A stretch of 64,000 nucleotides of DNA, from NCBI RefSeq assembly GCF_002944405.1, contig NZ_CP024307.1, positions 2,500,501 through 2,564,500 on the forward strand, in the 5' to 3' direction. The stretch is from Sinorhizobium fredii. GTDB taxonomy: Bacteria > Pseudomonadota > Alphaproteobacteria > Rhizobiales > Rhizobiaceae. This document shows, piece after piece, positions 45,618-55,113 of the stretch (position 1 is the stretch's first letter; every line of letters begins with the position of its first letter). The position numbers were made by a program, and so were the translations under genes. A model generated the notes under the pieces. The model was not told where the DNA came from. It did not search any database and saw only the letters and a program-made list of their open reading frames with translations.

Positions 45618-46544
45618 ATGTTTAATTTCCTTCAAGCTGGCAAAGACCGGCTGAGGGGCACGACATTGAACGGCAACACGGCATCCATGACGGTGTCGGA
45701 TGTGATCAAGGCGCATTTCGCGGTGCTGACGCGCGCCGAGAAACGTTTGGCGGAGACACTTCTCGACAACTATCCGGTTTCCGGCCTCGGCTCGATCACA
45801 ACGGTCGCCGAGAACGCCGGCGTTTCCACGCCGACCGTGGCGCGCATGGTGCAGAAGCTCGGCTTTCGCGGCTTTCCCGATTTCCAGGCGAGGCTCCACC
45901 AGGAGCTGGAGGCGACGATCTCCAATCCGATAGCCAAGCACGATCGCTGGGCGGCCAGCGCACCGGGCACCCACATCCTCAACCGCTTTGCCGATGCCAT
46001 CATGGGCAATATGCGCCAGACACTGTCCCAGCTGGAGCCGGTCGAATTCGACCAGGCGGCCGCCCTCATCGCCGACCGCAAGCGCAACCTCTATCTTGTC
46101 GGCGGCCGCATCACCCGCTCGACGGCCGATTACCTCTTCACCCATCTCCAGGTCATCCGCACGGGCGTCACCCAGATTGCCGCCAATCCGAGCTCGTGGC
46201 CGCACTACGTGCTCGATATGAAACAGGGCGACGTTCTGATCCTGTTCGACATCCGTCGCTATGAACAGGAAATGGAGACCCTCGCCCGCTCCGCCCGCAA
46301 CCGCGGCGTCGAGATCATCCTTTTCACCGACCAATGGGGTTCGCCCGTCGCTAAGTCGGCTTCCAAGGTCTTCCGCGCTCAGATCGAAGTCCCCTCGGCC
46401 TGGGATAGTTCGGTCATGCTGCTGTTCCTCGTCGAGGCGCTGATCGAAGCGGTGCAGAGCTCGAATTGGGACGAAACCAGGGACCGGATGAGGACGCTCG
46501 AAGGGCTCTTCGATTCGACCCGCATCTTTCGCAAGCCAGGTTAG
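45618..46544 (+). CDS. RpiR/MurR-family transcriptional regulator
   Basis: The 308-residue protein has an HTH_6 domain (about 30-100; TTVAENAGVSTPTVARMVQKLGFRGFPDF) and a SIS sugar-phosphate-binding domain (about 130-260; NLYLVGGRITRSTADYLF, DVLILFDIRRYEQE). It is divergent from the amidohydrolase-permease-ligase genes and just upstream of an ABC importer, so it may control either. The start is uncertain: ATG 45618 or ATG 45687 (MTVSDVIK). Neither has a strong ribosome site. Confidence 0.88.
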   Translation: MFNFLQAGKDRLRGTTLNGNTASMTVSDVIKAHFAVLTRAEKRLAETLLDNYPVSGLGSITTVAENAGVSTPTVARMVQKLGFRGFPDFQARLHQELEATISNPIAKHDRWAASAPGTHILNRFADAIMGNMRQTLSQLEPVEFDQAAALIADRKRNLYLVGGRITRSTADYLFTHLQVIRTGVTQIAANPSSWPHYVLDMKQGDVLILFDIRRYEQEMETLARSARNRGVEIILFTDQWGSPVAKSASKVFRAQIEVPSAWDSSVMLLFLVEALIEAVQSSNWDETRDRMRTLEGLFDSTRIFRKPG

Positions 46545-46736
46545 GAGGTACCGGTCGAAGACTGAATGTCCGGAGGAAGAAATGGGGGTGCAAGGCGCGC
46601 CGTGCACCGCTTGGAACACCCACCTCCCGAGGCGGCGTTCTCGCCGCAAACGGGAAAATGGCCTGTCACACAAGTTTCATCGCGCCGCTTTAACAGCATC
46701 GCCGAAATTGACTGAAAACCGATAAGGAGAACGCCA

Positions 46737-47840
46737 GTGATTTCAAAGACTCAACGCCTGCTCTCGCTCTCGACCGCCATCCTGCTGGCAACCACGGCCG
46801 TGGCCGCTGCCGAGCCGAGCGAAGAGCTCATCGCCGCCGCCAAGAAGGAAGGCACGCTCACCACCATTGCGCTGCCGCACACCTGGTGCGGTTATGGCGA
46901 TCTCATCGCCGGTTTCAAGGCGAAGTACGGGATCGAGGTCAACGAGCTGAACCCCGACGCCGGTTCCGGCGACGAGATCGAAGCCATCAAGGCCAACAAG
47001 GGCAATACCGGCCCGCAGGCACCCGACGTGATCGACGTCGGCCTGTCCTTCGGCCCCTCTGCCAAGGCCGAAGGCCTGATCCAGCCCTACAAGGTCTCGA
47101 CCTGGGATACGATCCCGGATAGCGCCAAGGATTCGGAAGGGTTCTGGTACGGCGACTATTACGGTGTTCTCTCCTTCGTCGTGAACACCGATATCGTCAA
47201 GGAAGTGCCGAAGGACTGGGCCGACCTCAAGAAGTCGGACTACGCGAACGCGGTCGCTCTCGCCGGCGACCCGCGCGCCTCGAACCAGGCCGTGCAGGCC
47301 GTCTACGCCGCTGGTCTCGCCGCTGGCGAAAAGGATGCGGCCAAGGCCGGTGAAGCAGGCCTCGCCTTCTTCGCGGAAGTCAACAAGGCCGGCAATTTCG
47401 TTCCGGTCATCGGCAAGTCCGCTTCGCTCGCACAGGGCTCGACCCCGATCATCATCGCCTGGGACTATAACGGTCTCTCCTGGCGCGACAGCCTGAACGG
47501 CAACCCGCCGGTCGAAGTCGTCGTTCCGGCCTCGGGCGTCGTCGCCGGCGTCTATGTGCAGGCGATCTCGGCCTTCGCCCCGCATCCGAACGCCGCCAAG
47601 CTGTGGATGGAATATCTCTACTCGGACGAAGGCCAGCTCGGTTGGCTGAAGGGCTATTGCCACCCGATCCGCTTCAACGATCTCGCCAAGAACGGCAAGA
47701 TCCCGCAGGAAATGCTGGACAAGCTGCCGCCGGCAGCTGCCTATGAAAAGGCCGTATTCCCGACGCTCGAGGAACAGGCCAAGGGCAAGGAAGCGATCAC
47801 CACCAAGTGGGACAGCGTGGTCGGCGCCAACGTTCAGTAA
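46737..47840 (+). CDS. ABC transporter periplasmic substrate-binding protein (Fe3+/polyamine type)
   Basis: The 367-residue protein starts at GTG 46737 with an AAGGAG site 7 nt away and a signal peptide cut near VAAAEP (25). The type II binding-protein fold shows ALPHTWCGYGDLIAGFKAKYGIEV, PDVIDVGLSFGPSAKAEGL and SFVVNTDIVKEVPKDWADL. A four-gene importer follows. The 192-bp gap upstream includes a 47-codon frame with a GGAGG site at 46582, judged too weak to call. The ligand is not shown by sequence; amine-like compounds are plausible given the genes nearby. Confidence 0.9.
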   Translation: MISKTQRLLSLSTAILLATTAVAAAEPSEELIAAAKKEGTLTTIALPHTWCGYGDLIAGFKAKYGIEVNELNPDAGSGDEIEAIKANKGNTGPQAPDVIDVGLSFGPSAKAEGLIQPYKVSTWDTIPDSAKDSEGFWYGDYYGVLSFVVNTDIVKEVPKDWADLKKSDYANAVALAGDPRASNQAVQAVYAAGLAAGEKDAAKAGEAGLAFFAEVNKAGNFVPVIGKSASLAQGSTPIIIAWDYNGLSWRDSLNGNPPVEVVVPASGVVAGVYVQAISAFAPHPNAAKLWMEYLYSDEGQLGWLKGYCHPIRFNDLAKNGKIPQEMLDKLPPAAAYEKAVFPTLEEQAKGKEAITTKWDSVVGANVQ

Positions 47841-47850
47841 TCATTGCCAT

Positions 47851-47877
47851 GCCTCCCCGCTCGATCGGCGGGGAGGC
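47851..47877 (+). terminator. Hairpin between binding-protein and permease genes (attenuator or mRNA-stabilising)
   Basis: GCCTCCCCGC and its exact complement form a 10-bp stem with a 7-nt loop, followed by TGTTTCATTT. Such hairpins let binding-protein mRNA exceed permease mRNA. Confidence 0.7.
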
Positions 47878-47910
47878 TGTTTCATTTGACTGAGGAACAT
47901 CGAAGCCTTC

Positions 47911-48792
47911 ATGACCACGACAACAGCAACCGCACCCCTGATCAACAAACGAGCGGTCATCGATTGGCTCGGGATAGCCCCGTTCGCGATTTTTGCGCTG
48001 ATGTTCCTGATCGTTCCGACGCTCTACCTCGTCACCGGCGCCTTTCTGACGCCCGAAGGAACCTTCACCTTCAAGAATCTCGCCGATCTCTTCACGCCGA
48101 CGATCATGAGCGCCTACTGGATCTCGATCCGCGTGTCGGTCGCCTCCTCGCTCGGCGGCGCGCTGATCGGCTTCTTCCTCGCCTGGGCGGTCGTGCTCGG
48201 CGGAGTTCCGAACTGGATCCGCTCCGGCCTGCTGACCTTCTCCGGCGTCGCCTCCAATTTCGCGGGCGTGCCGCTCGCTTTCGCGTTTCTTTCGACGCTC
48301 GGCCGCACCGGGCTCCTCACCGTCTTTTTGCGCGACTGGTTCGGCTTCAATCTTTACGGAACCGGCTTCAATCTCCTGAGCTTCTTCGGCCTCACCATCA
48401 CCTATATGTATTTCCAGATCCCGCTGATGGTGCTGATCCTCACCCCGGCGCTGGACGGCCTCAAGAAAGAGTGGCGCGAGGCGGCCGAAATCCTCGGCGC
48501 CTCCACCTGGCAATATTGGCGCATGGTGGCGCTGCCGATCCTCTGGCCGAGCCTGCTCGGCACGACTCTCCTGCTCTTCGCCAATGCCTTCGGCGCCATC
48601 GCCACGGCTTACGCGCTGACCGGCAGTTCGCTCAACATCGTGCCGATCCTGCTCTACGCGCAGATCCGCGGCGACGTGTTGCACAACCCCAATCTCGGCT
48701 ATGCGCTCGCCCTCGGCATGATCGTCATCACCGGCATTTCCAACATTCTCTATATCTGGCTGCGCATGCGCGCCGAACGGTGGCAGAAATGA
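47911..48792 (+). CDS. ABC transporter permease
   Basis: The 293-residue protein has six or so membrane segments. Its EAA loop is seen as KKEWREAAEILGASTWQYWRMVALPIL, which contacts the ATPase. The fold is BPD_transp_1. The gene lies behind the binding protein after a hairpin, and its stop overlaps the start of the next permease gene (ATGA). A GAGGAAC ribosome site is present. It belongs to the Fe3+/spermidine-like importer group. Confidence 0.92.
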   Translation: MTTTTATAPLINKRAVIDWLGIAPFAIFALMFLIVPTLYLVTGAFLTPEGTFTFKNLADLFTPTIMSAYWISIRVSVASSLGGALIGFFLAWAVVLGGVPNWIRSGLLTFSGVASNFAGVPLAFAFLSTLGRTGLLTVFLRDWFGFNLYGTGFNLLSFFGLTITYMYFQIPLMVLILTPALDGLKKEWREAAEILGASTWQYWRMVALPILWPSLLGTTLLLFANAFGAIATAYALTGSSLNIVPILLYAQIRGDVLHNPNLGYALALGMIVITGISNILYIWLRMRAERWQK

Positions 48793-49577
48793 AAGCACAA
48801 CGCCTCGGCGCCTGGATCGCCATCGCCATCGGAGCCAGCTATTTCATCATTCCGCTGCTCGGCACGCTGGAGTTCTCGCTGCGCATGCGACGCGGCGCCT
48901 ATTCCTTCGACGCCTACCAGTCGGTTTTCTCCGACATCCAGTTTCGCGAGACCTTCGGCTATTCGATGCTGATGGCCGTACTGACGATCGTCTTCGGCAT
49001 GCTGCTCGTCGTGCCGACGGCGTACTGGGTGCGGCTACGCCTGCCGCAGGTGCGGCCGATCGTCGAGTTCGTCACGCTGCTGCCGCTCGTCATTCCGGCT
49101 ATCGTTATCGTCTTCGGCTATCTGAGGCTCTACAATTCCTCGTCGATCCTGCCGCTCACCGGTTCGACCTCCGGCACCAACGCGCTGTTGATGTTCTCCT
49201 ACATGACCCTGTCGCTTCCCTACATGTACCGCGCCGTCGACACGGCGATGCGGGCGATCGACGTCAGGACTTTGACGGAGGCCGCCGAAAGCCTCGGCGC
49301 CAAATGGCCGACGATCCTTTTCCGCTGCATCTTCCCGAATGTGATGAGCGGCGTGCTTTCCGGCGCCTTCATCACCTTCGCCATCGTCATGGGCGAATTC
49401 ACCATGGCGGCGCTGCTCAACCGCCCGGCTTTCGGTCCCTATCTGCAGCTCGTCGGCGCCAATAAGGCCTATGAGCCTTCGGCGCTCGCCGTCATCGCTT
49501 TCGCAATCACGTGGTTGAGCATGGGGCTGATCCAGCTCGTCTCCCGCTTCCAGAAATCCGCTTCGCCCAAGGCTTGA
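48789..49577 (+). CDS. ABC transporter permease
   Basis: The 262-residue protein is the second membrane subunit of the importer. Six hydrophobic segments are seen with an EAA loop (TLTEAAESLGAKWPTILFRCIFPNV). Start ATG 48789 overlaps the previous stop, and the ATPase gene follows after 4 nt. The gene order (binding protein, permease, permease, ATPase) is that of the Fe3+/polyamine transporters. Confidence 0.92.
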   Translation: MKAQRLGAWIAIAIGASYFIIPLLGTLEFSLRMRRGAYSFDAYQSVFSDIQFRETFGYSMLMAVLTIVFGMLLVVPTAYWVRLRLPQVRPIVEFVTLLPLVIPAIVIVFGYLRLYNSSSILPLTGSTSGTNALLMFSYMTLSLPYMYRAVDTAMRAIDVRTLTEAAESLGAKWPTILFRCIFPNVMSGVLSGAFITFAIVMGEFTMAALLNRPAFGPYLQLVGANKAYEPSALAVIAFAITWLSMGLIQLVSRFQKSASPKA

Positions 49578-49581
49578 TCAC

Positions 49582-50643
49582 ATGGCTTTCCTGACACTGA
49601 CCAATATTCAGAAATCCTTCGGCCCGGTTCAGGTCGTTCATAATTTCAACATGGGCATCGAAAAGGGCGAGTTCGTCTCCTTCCTCGGCCCGTCCGGCTG
49701 CGGCAAGACCACGATCCTGCGCATGATCGCCGGTTTCGAGACGCCGTCCGGCGGCTCGATCGTCATCAACGGCCAGGACCAGGGCGCTCTGAAGCCGAAC
49801 CAGCGCAATATCGGCATGGTCTTCCAGGCCTATGCGCTGTTTCCCAACATGAACGTCCATGACAATGTCGCCTTCGGCCTGAAGGTCGCCGGCGGCACCA
49901 AAACGGACATCGATATCCGGGTGAAGCAGATGCTCGGGCTCATCAAGCTCGAGCACCTGGCGGACCGCTTCCCCTATCAACTGTCCGGCGGCCAGCAGCA
50001 GCGTGTGGCGCTCGCCCGCGCGCTTGCCGTGAAGCCGCAAGTGCTGCTGCTCGACGAGCCGCTCTCGGCGCTCGATGCGAAGATTCGCATCTCGCTGCGC
50101 GAAGAGATCCGGCAGATCCAGCAGCAGCTCGGCATCACCACGGTGTTCGTCACCCACGACCAGGAGGAGGCGCTGTCGATCTCCGACCGGATCGTGGTGA
50201 TGAATGCCGGCCGCGCCGACCAGATCGGCACCCCGTTCGAGATCTACAACACGCCGGCGACCCGCTTCGTGGCTTCCTTCGTCGGAACGCTCAATATCAT
50301 CGAGGGCAAGGTCGCCGATCCCGCCACCGGTGCGGTCACCATCGGCGGGCAGCGGATTGCCCTGAAAGAGCCGATTGCCGGCCTCAAGGGCGGGGACAGC
50401 ATTTCGCTGGCGCTTCGGCCGGAGGCGGGTTCGATCGCCGAGGGCTCCAAAGGCGATACCGCGCTGCCCGGCGAAGTCGTCTCGACGAGCTTCCTCGGCT
50501 CGGTCATCCGCACCAAGCTGCGGGTTGGCGATGATGTCATCTCGTTCGACATGTTCAACGATCCGGGCATTACACCGCCTGTTGCCGGCGAGAATGTCAG
50601 CCTGCGCTTCGCCGCCAAGGACCTGTTGGTCATCCGCGAGTAG
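49582..50643 (+). CDS. ABC transporter ATP-binding protein (PotA-like)
   Basis: The 353-residue ATPase has Walker A GPSGCGKTT, signature LSGGQQQRVALARALA, Walker B LLLDEPLSALD and the switch His in VTHDQEEAL. A C-terminal TOBE domain follows (about 280-350). It energises the importer encoded by the three preceding genes. The spacing of 4 nt to the permease supports one operon, and a hairpin follows the stop codon. Confidence 0.95.
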   Translation: MAFLTLTNIQKSFGPVQVVHNFNMGIEKGEFVSFLGPSGCGKTTILRMIAGFETPSGGSIVINGQDQGALKPNQRNIGMVFQAYALFPNMNVHDNVAFGLKVAGGTKTDIDIRVKQMLGLIKLEHLADRFPYQLSGGQQQRVALARALAVKPQVLLLDEPLSALDAKIRISLREEIRQIQQQLGITTVFVTHDQEEALSISDRIVVMNAGRADQIGTPFEIYNTPATRFVASFVGTLNIIEGKVADPATGAVTIGGQRIALKEPIAGLKGGDSISLALRPEAGSIAEGSKGDTALPGEVVSTSFLGSVIRTKLRVGDDVISFDMFNDPGITPPVAGENVSLRFAAKDLLVIRE

Positions 50644-50647
50644 TGAT

Positions 50648-50678
50648 GGCCGGAACAATTTCGTTCCGGCCTCGATCT
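50648..50678 (+). terminator. Terminator-like hairpin after the ABC importer operon
   Basis: GGCCGGAAC and GTTCCGGCC form a 9-bp stem with a 6-nt loop, 5 bp after the ATPase stop. A short T-rich tract (TCGATCTTTC) follows. Confidence 0.6.
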
Positions 50679-50763
50679 TTCCCGGAAAAATCTGTCGTGA
50701 TTTCTCGCATTTTCGTCGGAGCCTGCGTTTGACGGGCGCTGCTCTCCGTATATAGTCGCACGC

Positions 50764-51585
<822 letters not shown>

Positions 51586-51610
51586 CGGACTACAAATCGA
51601 CGCAAAGGAG

Positions 51611-51640
51611 AGGGCGCAGCCGGCTGGCGCGCCCTTTTTT
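51611..51640 (+). terminator. Rho-independent terminator of ribH2
   Basis: GGGCGC and GCGCCC form the stem with an 11-nt loop, followed directly by TTTTTT, 26 bp after the ribH2 stop. Confidence 0.88.
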
Positions 51641-51671
51641 GCCTCGCCAATAATGCGGCTACCGACAGGTG

Positions 51672-52505
51672 TCAGTGGCCGAGATTCTTGATGTAGAGCG
51701 ACAGCAGCTGCGTTTGCGAGGAAATTCCGAGCTTGCGATAAACGTTGCGCCGATGGACTTTGACGGTCCCGGTCGAGATGCCGAGCCTTAATCCGATCGA
51801 CTCCGATGAATGCCCCTGCAGGACCAGTTCGATGATTGCCGCTTCTCGATCGGTGAGGTTGAGATGTTGCCAGACCCCGTCCGCGGGCGGATGCAAAGCC
51901 TTGCGGCGGCTGCGACCGGTTTTCGCGAGCGCCGCGTCGAATCGGTGGTCGAGGTCGGCCCAATGATGGCGAGCGAGTGCGGCCACCAAGGGCTCGGCCC
52001 TCTTGAGCAGGGCAAACTCGGCGGCGCCGAAAGGGCCGGTCGCCTCCCGCCGCATCAGCGATAGCACGACGGTGACCTGTTCGCTGATCGGAACGAAGAA
52101 ACCCACCTCCTCCGCAAGCCCGGTCTGCACATAATAGGTGCGGTAATATTCGCTGGAGAAAAAGCGATCGGGCGCCAGCTCCCGCATCCGCCACACGCCA
52201 GGTCGGGGCGCACAGGCGGCATGATAGAAGGGATCGAGCAGGTATGGACCCGCCTGGTAGAGGCTCACGAAGAGCACATGGTCCTTGGCATCGAAAGTAC
52301 TGTAGAGATCAAGCGGACGCTCCTTGCCACGATAGGCGAAGACGACGACATAGTCGAAGGCTATCAGGCTCGACATCAGCCGGCGGAACGCAGTGCCGAC
52401 GGCCTCGTCGCCCATCGCCGAACCATTCATCAACGGCGCCAGGGCCTGGAAAAGCTTCTCGAAGTCGACGCCCAAACCGCCCTCCCCAGTCCCCTGCGCT
52501 GCCAC
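51672..52505 (-). CDS. LuxR-type transcriptional regulator
   Basis: The 277-residue protein has a C-terminal LuxR helix-turn-helix (about 210-270; LNLTDREAAIIELVLQGHSSESIGLRLGISTGTVKVHRRNVYRKLGI). Its N-terminal domain of about 180 residues has no recognised family. It lacks a receiver Asp pocket and does not clearly match autoinducer domains. It is divergent from an ABC importer and probably controls it. The start is uncertain: GTG 52505 has no ribosome site, and a TTG 30 bp downstream follows GGGGAGGG. Confidence 0.87.
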   Translation of the reverse strand: MAAQGTGEGGLGVDFEKLFQALAPLMNGSAMGDEAVGTAFRRLMSSLIAFDYVVVFAYRGKERPLDLYSTFDAKDHVLFVSLYQAGPYLLDPFYHAACAPRPGVWRMRELAPDRFFSSEYYRTYYVQTGLAEEVGFFVPISEQVTVVLSLMRREATGPFGAAEFALLKRAEPLVAALARHHWADLDHRFDAALAKTGRSRRKALHPPADGVWQHLNLTDREAAIIELVLQGHSSESIGLRLGISTGTVKVHRRNVYRKLGISSQTQLLSLYIKNLGH

Positions 52506-52522
52506 TTGGACGGCTTAACCAG

Positions 52523-52579
52523 GGTATACTCCTTTCACAAGCAAATTCCGGCGGGAATACCTCTCTCGGGGTATATACC
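52523..52579. promoter_or_regulatory. Cluster of GGTATA-type boxes in the LuxR/ABC divergent promoter
   Basis: GGTATACTCC at 52523, GGAATACC at about 52554 and the perfect palindrome GGTATATACC at 52570 lie in the 172-bp gap. They are candidates for the LuxR-type regulator's sites, or they overlap a promoter. Order and spacing do not fit one simple dyad. Confidence 0.35.
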
Positions 52580-52677
52580 GACGCGGCTTCCGGTGACTAG
52601 GCTGTCAGCAATGACGGTGGGAACAGGAGGCGCAAGGACCGCGTCCGATTCCTATAATAGCGCCGCAGGGAACAGAC

Positions 52678-53754
52678 GTGACATCCGATTCAAACGACAT
52701 CGAATTCCGTTCGGTCGCCAAACGCTATGGCAGCGTGACGGCGGTGTCGGATATCAGCCTCGGGGTGCCCAAGGGGGCTTTCGTCGCGCTGCTCGGCCCG
52801 TCCGGCTGCGGCAAGACCACCTGCCTGCGAATGATCGGCGGCTTCGAACAGCCAAGCGCGGGGATGGTCTATATCGGTGGCCAGCCTATGAACGGCGTGC
52901 CGGCCTATCGGCGCCCGGTCAATATGGTCTTCCAGCAATACGCGCTGTTCCCCCATCTTGATGTCGAGCAGAACGTCGCCTACGGGCTGAAGCAAATGCG
53001 CCCGCGCATTGCGGCGGCCGAAATCAGCCGCCGCGCCCGGGAGGCGCTGGAGATGGTCCGTCTTGCCGGCTTCGGCAAGCGCCGCATTCACGAGATGTCG
53101 GGCGGACAGCAACAGCGCGTGGCGCTTGCCCGCGCCATCGTCAACAAGCCGAAGGTGTTGCTCCTCGATGAGCCTCTTGCCGCGCTCGACAAGAAGCTGC
53201 GCACAGCGATGCAGATCGAACTCCAGAGCCTCCAGCGCGAGCTCGGCATCACCTTCATGCTCGTCACGCACGACCAGGAAGAAGCGCTGTCGATGAGCGA
53301 TCTCGTCTGCGTTATGAATGCCGGGCGAGTGGTCCAGATCGGGCCGCCGCAGGAAATCTACGATCGCCCGGCGAATCTTTTCGTCGCCGATTTCGTCGGC
53401 AAGACCAATCGCATCGAAGCGACGGTCGAGCCCGGCGCGAATGCGGTGCGGCTGGCAAATGGCGTCGGTTTGGCAAAGCCCGCGCGTGCCAATGGAACCG
53501 CGGGTGCGGCCATGGTGGCGCTCCGTCCGGAATCGATAAGCCTTGTGCGTGACGATACCGCCACGCTGCATGGCACGGTGACCCACCGCATCTTCCTCGG
53601 CTCATCGGTCGAATACTCCGTCGAGGTTGACGGGCTTGGCGATTTTCTGGTGACCGCCGACCGCCGCAGCCTGGATGAGTCCGACCTCGCAGAACCTGGA
53701 GAAAGGATCGGACTCCGCTTCGATCCCAACGCAATGCATGTCTTTCCGGCCTGA
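52678..53754 (+). CDS. ABC transporter ATP-binding protein (PotA/carnitine-betaine-like importer)
   Basis: The 358-residue ATPase has Walker A GPSGCGKTT, signature MSGGQQQRVALARAIV, Walker B LLLDEPLAALD and VTHDQEEAL, plus a TOBE domain after about residue 280. Start GTG 52678 has an AGGGA site. It is the first gene of a PotABCD-like operon with binding protein, permease (broken) and permease. The nearby carnitine genes make a quaternary-amine substrate possible, but this is only inferred. Confidence 0.92.
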   Translation: MTSDSNDIEFRSVAKRYGSVTAVSDISLGVPKGAFVALLGPSGCGKTTCLRMIGGFEQPSAGMVYIGGQPMNGVPAYRRPVNMVFQQYALFPHLDVEQNVAYGLKQMRPRIAAAEISRRAREALEMVRLAGFGKRRIHEMSGGQQQRVALARAIVNKPKVLLLDEPLAALDKKLRTAMQIELQSLQRELGITFMLVTHDQEEALSMSDLVCVMNAGRVVQIGPPQEIYDRPANLFVADFVGKTNRIEATVEPGANAVRLANGVGLAKPARANGTAGAAMVALRPESISLVRDDTATLHGTVTHRIFLGSSVEYSVEVDGLGDFLVTADRRSLDESDLAEPGERIGLRFDPNAMHVFPA

Positions 53755-53806
53755 ACGGGCCGACGCTCTGCCATCAAATGCATGCCAACGACAAGGGAAC
53801 AGCATC

Positions 53807-54967
53807 ATGACCAAGTGGTACAGAGAGAATGCCCCGATCACCGCGGAAAAGCTTGCGGACGAGGTGATGCGCCTGAAACGCGGCTCGGTGACCCGCCGCC
53901 ATTTTCTCGGCGTCACCGGCCTCGGGCTTGCCACTGCCGTCCTGGCGCGCGCGCCCGGCCTCTTCAACGCGACGGCTTTTGCCGAAGACCTCGGCACGCA
54001 GATGTCGCTCGCGACCTGGCCGAACTATCATGATCCCGCCACCTTCGAAGCCTTCAGGGCCGCGACTGGCGTCGCCGTAGAAGTCAACGTTTTCGGCTCG
54101 AACGAGGAAATGCTTGCGAAGCTGCAGGCAGGCGGCACCGGTTGGGACCTCTTCGTCCCGACCAATTACACGATTTCGACCTATGCAAAGCTCGGCCTCA
54201 TCGATGAGCTCGACCTGTCGAAGCTCCCGAACTACGACGCCTCGACGGAAAACGCCCGCTTCACCAATGAAGGCGTCATCGACGGCAAGACCTATGCGGT
54301 GCCGAAGAACTGGGGCACGACCGGCATTGCCGTGAACAGCGACAAGATCAAAAAGCCGGTTACGAGCTGGAAGGAGTTCTTCGAGGTGGCGATGGCCGAG
54401 GCCGACGGTCGCGCCATGGTGCATGACTACCAGCTCACCACCATCGGCAACGCACTCGTCTCGCTTGGATTTTCCTTTAACTCAATCAAGCCGGAGGAAC
54501 TCGCCAAGGCCGAGGAGCTGCTGATCAAGGTCAAGCCGCATCTCTACGCGATCAACAGCGACTACCAGCCGGCGATGCGGGCGACGGACGCCTGGATGAC
54601 AATGTGCTGGACCAATGACGGCGCCCAGCTCAACCGCGACATGCCGGAAATCCAATTCGTGCTCGGCAAGGATGGCGGCGAAATCTGGTCGGATTTCTAC
54701 GCGATCCCGAAGAGTGCGGCCAACAAGCCCGCCGGCTATGCGCTGCTCAACTATCTGATGATGCCCGAAAACGCCGTCAAGGAGCACATCGCCAACGGCG
54801 CGCCGACGACCGACAGCCGCGTCTTGAAGTTGCTGCCACCGGAGGTGACGTCGAACAAGATCGTCTATCCGGACGAGGCGGCGCTGACGCCGCTCGAATT
54901 CGGCGCCGCGGTGACGCTGACAGATCCCGGTCGCGCCGAACTGATGGCCCGCTTCAAGTCGGCGTGA
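53807..54967 (+). CDS. ABC transporter substrate-binding protein with Tat signal (PotD-like)
   Basis: The 386-residue protein has a twin-arginine signal (SVTRRHFLGVTGLGLATA, about 28-45), so it is probably exported folded. The mature part is a PotD/PotF-like binding protein: SLATWPNYHDPATFEAF, FVPTNYTISTYAKLGL and VPKNWGTTGIAVNSDKI. The start at 53807 has an AAGGGAAC site. Its partners are the ATPase upstream and two permease genes downstream; one of these is interrupted. The ligand is likely a polyamine or quaternary amine. Confidence 0.92.
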   Translation: MTKWYRENAPITAEKLADEVMRLKRGSVTRRHFLGVTGLGLATAVLARAPGLFNATAFAEDLGTQMSLATWPNYHDPATFEAFRAATGVAVEVNVFGSNEEMLAKLQAGGTGWDLFVPTNYTISTYAKLGLIDELDLSKLPNYDASTENARFTNEGVIDGKTYAVPKNWGTTGIAVNSDKIKKPVTSWKEFFEVAMAEADGRAMVHDYQLTTIGNALVSLGFSFNSIKPEELAKAEELLIKVKPHLYAINSDYQPAMRATDAWMTMCWTNDGAQLNRDMPEIQFVLGKDGGEIWSDFYAIPKSAANKPAGYALLNYLMMPENAVKEHIANGAPTTDSRVLKLLPPEVTSNKIVYPDEAALTPLEFGAAVTLTDPGRAELMARFKSA

Positions 54968-54980
54968 GGTCGAAAGTTCG

Positions 54981-55084
54981 CCTCTCACCCTAGCCTTCCC
55001 CGCCAGCGGGAGAGGGGACGGGCGCCGCGGGTTCCCTCTCCCCGTTCGAAGGGGAGAAGGTGGCCGGCGGGCTGGATGAGGGCC
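54981..55084. repeat. Palindrome pair (REP-like) between binding-protein and permease genes
   Basis: A palindrome CTCTCACCCTAGCC...GAGAGGGGA is followed by TCCCTCTCCCC...GGATGAGGG. The same two palindromes occur in reverse order and orientation at 61796-61941. It lies 30 bp before the permease start. Confidence 0.75.
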
Positions 55085-55113
55085 CAGTTCAATACACGTT
55101 TCAACGGACTGAC

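Noticed and set aside
46582..46725. A 47-codon frame with a GGAGG ribosome site upstream of the ABC binding-protein gene
   Set aside because: The product is Arg-rich and without a recognisable pattern. The purine-rich site may be chance. It is kept only as a possibility pending ribosome profiling.
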